A stretch of DNA of 64,000 nt from Blastocatellia bacterium (GTDB lineage: Bacteria; Acidobacteriota; Blastocatellia; HR10), in assembly GCA_025055075.1 (NCBI GenBank), contig JANWYV010000023.1, forward strand, positions 1 through 64,000, given 5' to 3'. Below are positions 59,986-64,000 of the stretch, one piece after another (position 1 is the stretch's first letter; each line of letters begins with the position of its first letter). The position numbers and the translations under genes are program-made. The notes under the pieces are model-generated. The model searched no databases, had not been told where the DNA came from, and saw only the letters and a list, made by a program, of their open reading frames with translations.

Positions 59986-62118
59986 ATGCGAAAGCTTCTT
60001 GGAACCTGGGTCGTCGCTACTTGTGCGCTCGTCGTCGGAGTGCTTGCGCCTTTCGCTTCGGCCTCTCCACGAGCGTCCGAGAAGGACCGTCCCTTTTCGA
60101 TCGAAGCGGTCTTGAGCGCGCCTTTCCCATCGAACCTTATCGCTGCGCCTCGTGGGGATCGTGTGGCGTGGGTCTTCAACGCGCAAGGGCGGAGGAACAT
60201 CTGGGTGGCCGATGGGCCGGACTTCCGGGCGCGACAGGTGACCGCCTATGCGGAGGATGATGGCCAGGAGCTCAGTCAGCTCGCGTTCAGTCCGGACGCA
60301 TCGGTCATCGTCTATGTGCGCGGCGGTTCGCCCAATCGTGAGGGCGAAGTCCCCAATCCGACGAGCGATCCACGTGGGGCGCGGCAGCTCATCATGGCCG
60401 TGCGCATAGAGGACGGGAAGACGTGGGAGATCGCTGAAGGAAGCAATCCACAGATCTCACCGCGGGGCGACCTGGTTGCTTTCGAGCGTCGAGGGCGAAT
60501 TTTTGTAGCGCCGCTTGGGGGAGGGGAGCGTGAGCGCCCGCTCTTTGAAGCGCGCGGTCGCAACGGATCACCCGTGTGGTCGCCCGATGGGACGAAAGTG
60601 GCATTCGTCAGTGCGCGCGGCGATCATAGCTTCATCGGCGTCTTCGACCTGCAAAAGCGGACGATCACGTGGATCGCTCCTTCGGTGGATCGTGATCGCT
60701 CGCCGGTCTGGTCACCCGATGGCCGGCGCTTGGCCTTCATTCGGATTCCTGGGGCGATGGCCGATCCACCGCGCACGCGCGAGTGGGAATTGCCGTTCTC
60801 TCTCTATGTCGCCGATGTGGAGACCGGCGAAGCGCGTTCTGTGTGGACGTCACCGAATGCGACGGCTGGCTTCGCTCAAACATATCCCGCGGAACCCTTG
60901 CGCTGGGCTGCTGGAGATCGCCTCGTCTTCTATTCCGAGCACGAAGGATGGATGCACCTGTATTCGGTCCCTGTCAGCGGCGGGCGAGAGACGGTCTTGA
61001 CTCCCGGAGAATTCGAGGTCGAGGACTCCACGCTCTCTCCTGACGGGCGCGTGATCATCTTCAACTCGAATCAGGACGACATAGATCGTCGCCATCTCTG
61101 GCAAGTGAATGTGGATGGGACGGGGCTTCGCCAGCTCACGCGCGGCACGGGGATCGAATGGAGTCCGGTCATCACCGCCGAGCAGCGGCGTATCCTCTGC
61201 CTCTCCTCGACAGCTCGACGACCTGCAGCCCCGGCGCTCGTGGAGGAGCGGACGAACACCGTGCGGCTGATTGCTCCCGAGGCTATCCCGCGCGACTTCC
61301 CGGAGCAGCATTTGGTGGAGCCCCAGCAAGTGATCATCAAGACTCCCGATGGATGGACGATCCACTGTCAGCTCTTCCTTCCTCGTGATGCGCGGCCGGG
61401 CGACCGACGGCCGGCAGTGATCTTCCTCCACGGTGGGCCGATCCGTCAAATGCTCTTAGGATGGCATCCGCGAGGATATTACCATCGCGCCTATGGCTTC
61501 AACCAATACCTGGCCAGTCAGGGGTACATCGTCCTCTCGGTGAATTTCCGCTCGGGCATCGGATATGGACGGGCATTTCGCTTGGCGCCCAATCAGGGGC
61601 CGCGTGGAGCTTCAGAGTATCAAGACGTACTCGCGGCGGCGAAATATCTCCAGCGACGTCCCGAGGTGGATCCGCAGAAGATCGGGCTCTGGGGGGGATC
61701 TTACGGGGGGTATCTGACGGCGCTGGGTCTGGCGCGAAATTCCGATCTCTTCGCTGCAGGCGTGGACCTGCACGGCGTGCACGATTGGTCACTGCGCGCG
61801 CGCCTGCGCGAGGGAGGCGGCGGATGGGGGATTCATGGGCAGGATCTCATGCGGCTCGCGTGGGAGTCTTCGCCCGTGGCGTCAGTCCGATTCTGGACAT
61901 CCCCGGTCCTCTTTATCCACGGCGATGATGATCGCAACGTGGACTTCATCGAGACGACCGATCTCATCCAACGCCTGCGCGCCGAGGGCAAAGCGCATGT
62001 CGAGCAACTCATCTTCCCCGATGAGGTGCACGATTTCCTCTTGCATCGAAATTGGATTCGCGCCTATCGCGCGGCCGCGGATTTCTTCGATCGCTTCTTG
62101 AAAGGCGGGCAACCGTGA
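59986..62118 (+). CDS. Secreted S9-family (acylaminoacyl/dipeptidyl) peptidase
   Basis: 710 residues from the ATG at 59986 behind GAGGAGGGAAAT; the frame extends upstream without a site. Signal peptide VVATCALVVGVLAPFASASP. Residues ~45-420 are a beta-propeller of WD/PD40-like blades (for example NGSPVWSPDGTKVAFVSARG and DSTLSPDGRVIIFNSNQ). The C-terminal hydrolase has nucleophile GLWGGSYGGYLT, Asp in IHGDDDRNVDF and His in DEVHDFLLHRN. Cleaves short peptides in the periplasm or outside. Converges with a tricorn-type peptidase gene, and both may work in peptide scavenging. Confidence 0.93.
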   Translation: MRKLLGTWVVATCALVVGVLAPFASASPRASEKDRPFSIEAVLSAPFPSNLIAAPRGDRVAWVFNAQGRRNIWVADGPDFRARQVTAYAEDDGQELSQLAFSPDASVIVYVRGGSPNREGEVPNPTSDPRGARQLIMAVRIEDGKTWEIAEGSNPQISPRGDLVAFERRGRIFVAPLGGGERERPLFEARGRNGSPVWSPDGTKVAFVSARGDHSFIGVFDLQKRTITWIAPSVDRDRSPVWSPDGRRLAFIRIPGAMADPPRTREWELPFSLYVADVETGEARSVWTSPNATAGFAQTYPAEPLRWAAGDRLVFYSEHEGWMHLYSVPVSGGRETVLTPGEFEVEDSTLSPDGRVIIFNSNQDDIDRRHLWQVNVDGTGLRQLTRGTGIEWSPVITAEQRRILCLSSTARRPAAPALVEERTNTVRLIAPEAIPRDFPEQHLVEPQQVIIKTPDGWTIHCQLFLPRDARPGDRRPAVIFLHGGPIRQMLLGWHPRGYYHRAYGFNQYLASQGYIVLSVNFRSGIGYGRAFRLAPNQGPRGASEYQDVLAAAKYLQRRPEVDPQKIGLWGGSYGGYLTALGLARNSDLFAAGVDLHGVHDWSLRARLREGGGGWGIHGQDLMRLAWESSPVASVRFWTSPVLFIHGDDDRNVDFIETTDLIQRLRAEGKAHVEQLIFPDEVHDFLLHRNWIRAYRAAADFFDRFLKGGQP

Positions 62119-62185
62119 GACCGCTGGCTTAAAGCGCGTTCACGTCGTCGCGAGACGACGTATTATCCCATCAAGGAATGCCCGA

Positions 62186-62230
62186 ACGGGGAGGCTCCGC
62201 GAAGGGATGAACCTCGACGGAGCCTCCCGT
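62186..62230. terminator. Hairpin between the convergent S9 and tricorn-type peptidase genes
   Basis: ACGGGGAGGCTCCG (62186-62199) pairs with CGGAGCCTCCCGT (62218-62230) with one bulged G and an 18-nt loop, in the 129-bp convergent gap. There is no long T tract on either side. Confidence 0.55.
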
Positions 62231-62247
62231 CTATTCACCCGTGACGT

Positions 62248-64000
62248 TCAGAAGTCGCGCGCGTTGCTTTGCACGATCGGTTGGCGCGGACCGCGGTTGA
62301 GTTCCTTGAGCAGCTCTTGCACGGCCACTTCGAGCTGGCGATCGCGACCCGCGAGATTGTCCTCCGGCGTGTTCTCGACGAAGATGTCGGGTTCGACGCC
62401 GTAGTTCTCCATGTTCGTGCGTCGGGGATCGGCCAGAAAAACGCCCACGCTCGGCGTGCGGATGGTCGAACCGTCAATCAGGCGATACGATCCGGTCCCG
62501 ATGACGGCGCCCATCGTCTTCGTCCCGATCACCTTGCCAAGACCGAGGGCGCGGAAGCCCGCCGGAAACATCTCGGCGTTAGAGGCCGAACGCCAGTTCT
62601 GCAGTACCACTTTCGGACCGAAGAAACCAGTGAGCGGACGATACGTGGGTTCGGTGCCGCGCGGCTGCCAAATCTGGTATGGGCGTTGGATGAGCAGGGC
62701 GAGCAGCTCTTGCTCGATGTTCCCCCCACCATTCCAGCGCTCGTCAATGATCAGGGCCTCCTTGTCCCGATTCTCCCGCAGCTCGCGCTCGAAGCGCAGC
62801 AATGACGGCCGATTCATCGCTTGAATGTGCACGTAGCCGATGCGCCCGCCCGAGAGCTTCTCGACCAACTCGCGCCGCTCCTTGACCCAGCGTTCATATC
62901 GGAGTTGATTGAAGGCGCTCATTGAAATCGGCTCGATGCGCGTCGTCCAGGCCCCCTCCTCCGTGGGCTTGCTGTTGAAGGTCACTTCGATCTTTCGGTT
63001 GAGCCGGTGATTGAGCAAGGGATAGTAGTTATCCCCCGCTTTGATCGGCTTGCCTTCGATGGCGATCAAGTAATCGCCGACGCTCACCTTCACCCAATCC
63101 TTATCAGCCGGCCCGTTCTCGTAGATGTACGTCACGCGATACCGTCCGGCCTGCTCATCGGGTTCGAGATCGAGGCCCAGATGGCCGGTCGAGACGCTCG
63201 CACCGCGTCCGCGCGGCGGGGGCGCCGTCCCCGTGTGCGAGGCGTTCAACTCGCCGAGCATCTCGTTGATGAGGTTGAGCAGCTCCTGGCGATCGCCGAC
63301 ATGTTCGACAAGCGGCCGATATTTCTCGCGGGCGGCATCCCAGTCCTTGCCGTGCATCGCCGGATCGTAGAAACGGTACTTCATCGTGCGCCACGCATCA
63401 TCGAACATCTGCCGCCAGGTCGCGGGCTTGTCGATCTTCACCTTGGCGACGAAGGTGATGCGTCGGCGCGGAGCATCGCCTCGAGCCCCTGGGGCTTGAG
63501 TTGGCGCCACGCTCGCCGGTAGCGAGACCGAATAGACGCCATTGCCTTCGCGGAAGAAGATTGTGCGTCCATCGCGGGAGAAAGCGATGTCGCCGATTCC
63601 TCCGCCCGGTCCAAAGCCCGGAGATGGCGGTCCGTCGTCCTCATCGTCGCTCGGAACCGTCCCCGAGGTGATCCGAGTCAACCGCCGGCCATCCTCTTGG
63701 ATCGAGTAGAGGACGGGCACCATGCGCGCGCCCGTCGGTTCGCTGGTAGCGAAGACGATCGTGCGGCTATCGGGAGAGATGGCATAGCTGGAGACGGGGA
63801 AAGGCATGCGCGTCAGTTGACGCGTTCGCCGCCGCAGTCCCGCCCAATCAATGGCGATCTCCTTAGGCGGTTCCGATCGCGCCATCTGCGGACGACGCGG
63901 TCCCCCCTCGGTCGCCTCGGCCGTCTCGCTCCGCTCTTCGGGTTCCATGGGATCGCGCTCTTCGCGTTCCAAGGTCACCGAGAAGAGCTGCACCGAAGGC
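62248..64000 (-). CDS. Tricorn-type S41 peptidase, C-terminal part (5' end outside window)
   Basis: About 584 residues are visible and the frame is open to the right edge; a GTG at 63993 is not a real start. In order: the end of a beta-propeller (YAISPDSRTIVFATSEPTG, DIAFSRDGRTIFFREGNGVY), the tricorn C1 domain (WRTMKYRFYDPAMHGKDWDA), a PDZ domain (GLDLEPDEQAGRYRV then VSVGDYLIAIEGKPIKAGDN) and the C2 catalytic domain. IIDERWNGGGNIEQELLALL and the nucleophile region WRSASNAEMFPAG are present. Full tricorn homologues are ~1050-1100 residues, so about half is missing. These peptidases degrade oligopeptides. A signal peptide cannot be checked. Confidence 0.9.
   Translation of the reverse strand, partial: PSVQLFSVTLEREERDPMEPEERSETAEATEGGPRRPQMARSEPPKEIAIDWAGLRRRTRQLTRMPFPVSSYAISPDSRTIVFATSEPTGARMVPVLYSIQEDGRRLTRITSGTVPSDDEDDGPPSPGFGPGGGIGDIAFSRDGRTIFFREGNGVYSVSLPASVAPTQAPGARGDAPRRRITFVAKVKIDKPATWRQMFDDAWRTMKYRFYDPAMHGKDWDAAREKYRPLVEHVGDRQELLNLINEMLGELNASHTGTAPPPRGRGASVSTGHLGLDLEPDEQAGRYRVTYIYENGPADKDWVKVSVGDYLIAIEGKPIKAGDNYYPLLNHRLNRKIEVTFNSKPTEEGAWTTRIEPISMSAFNQLRYERWVKERRELVEKLSGGRIGYVHIQAMNRPSLLRFERELRENRDKEALIIDERWNGGGNIEQELLALLIQRPYQIWQPRGTEPTYRPLTGFFGPKVVLQNWRSASNAEMFPAGFRALGLGKVIGTKTMGAVIGTGSYRLIDGSTIRTPSVGVFLADPRRTNMENYGVEPDIFVENTPEDNLAGRDRQLEVAVQELLKELNRGPRQPIVQSNARDF

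Overview
The window is bacterial chromosome from a diderm with moderately high GC content. Evidence for an outer membrane includes a TPR protein ending in a beta-barrel with a terminal Phe, an M48 periplasmic metalloprotease, a Spy-like LTxxQ protein and large secreted repeat proteins. The mix (S9 and tricorn-type peptidases, a Tat-exported molybdo-hydroxylase, a CSLREAI/beta-helix giant, a decaprenyl-phosphate phosphoribosyltransferase homologue) would suit an Acidobacteriota-like, possibly thermophilic, lineage. That placement is inference and no rRNA is present. Genes are dense, with many ATGA/GTGA overlaps. I see no insertion sequence, prophage or CRISPR array.

Layout: 1-4855 is a cell-surface glycan island (GT-C fragment, DPM1-like GT2, WecD-like acetyltransferase, WecE/RffA aminotransferase, second membrane GT). 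4904-10395 holds a CARDB secreted protein, a Spy-like protein, a ZIP transporter and uvrC. 10415-15862 holds two zinc-ribbon membrane proteins, an FmdB-type protein, a divergent PanC-like protein, small membrane proteins and the M48 protease. 16005-16452 is RNase P RNA. 16490-29574 (minus) is a tight seven-gene unit: hybrid histidine kinase, membrane-anchored HEAT-repeat protein, a 43-residue membrane ORF, a GT-C enzyme, a TPR/beta-barrel protein, a UbiA-type phosphoribosyltransferase and a processive-type GT2. It looks like a regulated polysaccharide assembly and export system.

29719-32038 (minus) carries tRNA-Arg(UCU), tRNA-Pro(UGG), rsmA and ribD. 32089-40642 (plus) runs radA, a PIN/TRAM protein, ispD, ispF and then a complete nucleoside-salvage set (pdp, CNT transporter, punA, udk, cdd). 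40698-43853 holds hsp20-grpE and a divergent mreB paralogue, transcribed back-to-back from near-consensus sigma-54 promoters. A third sigma-54 promoter precedes a small secreted protein. 44041-48402 is a 1453-residue mosaic surface protein.

48478-55636 carries an acyl-CoA dehydrogenase, a quinone-oxidoreductase-like MDR enzyme overlapping a penicillin-binding transpeptidase, and carB. At 55712-55936 there is a hidden glutaredoxin-like selenoprotein gene with an in-frame TGA at the redox cysteine position (U-P-Y-T) and a SECIS-like hairpin just downstream. The right end holds a dienelactone hydrolase, a two-subunit molybdenum hydroxylase, an S9 peptidase and a tricorn-type S41 peptidase cut by the window edge.

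Most notable points: the selenoprotein; the three sigma-54 promoters linking small heat-shock proteins with an MreB paralogue; the kinase-HEAT-glycan operon; and a PanC homologue lacking its substrate-binding motifs.
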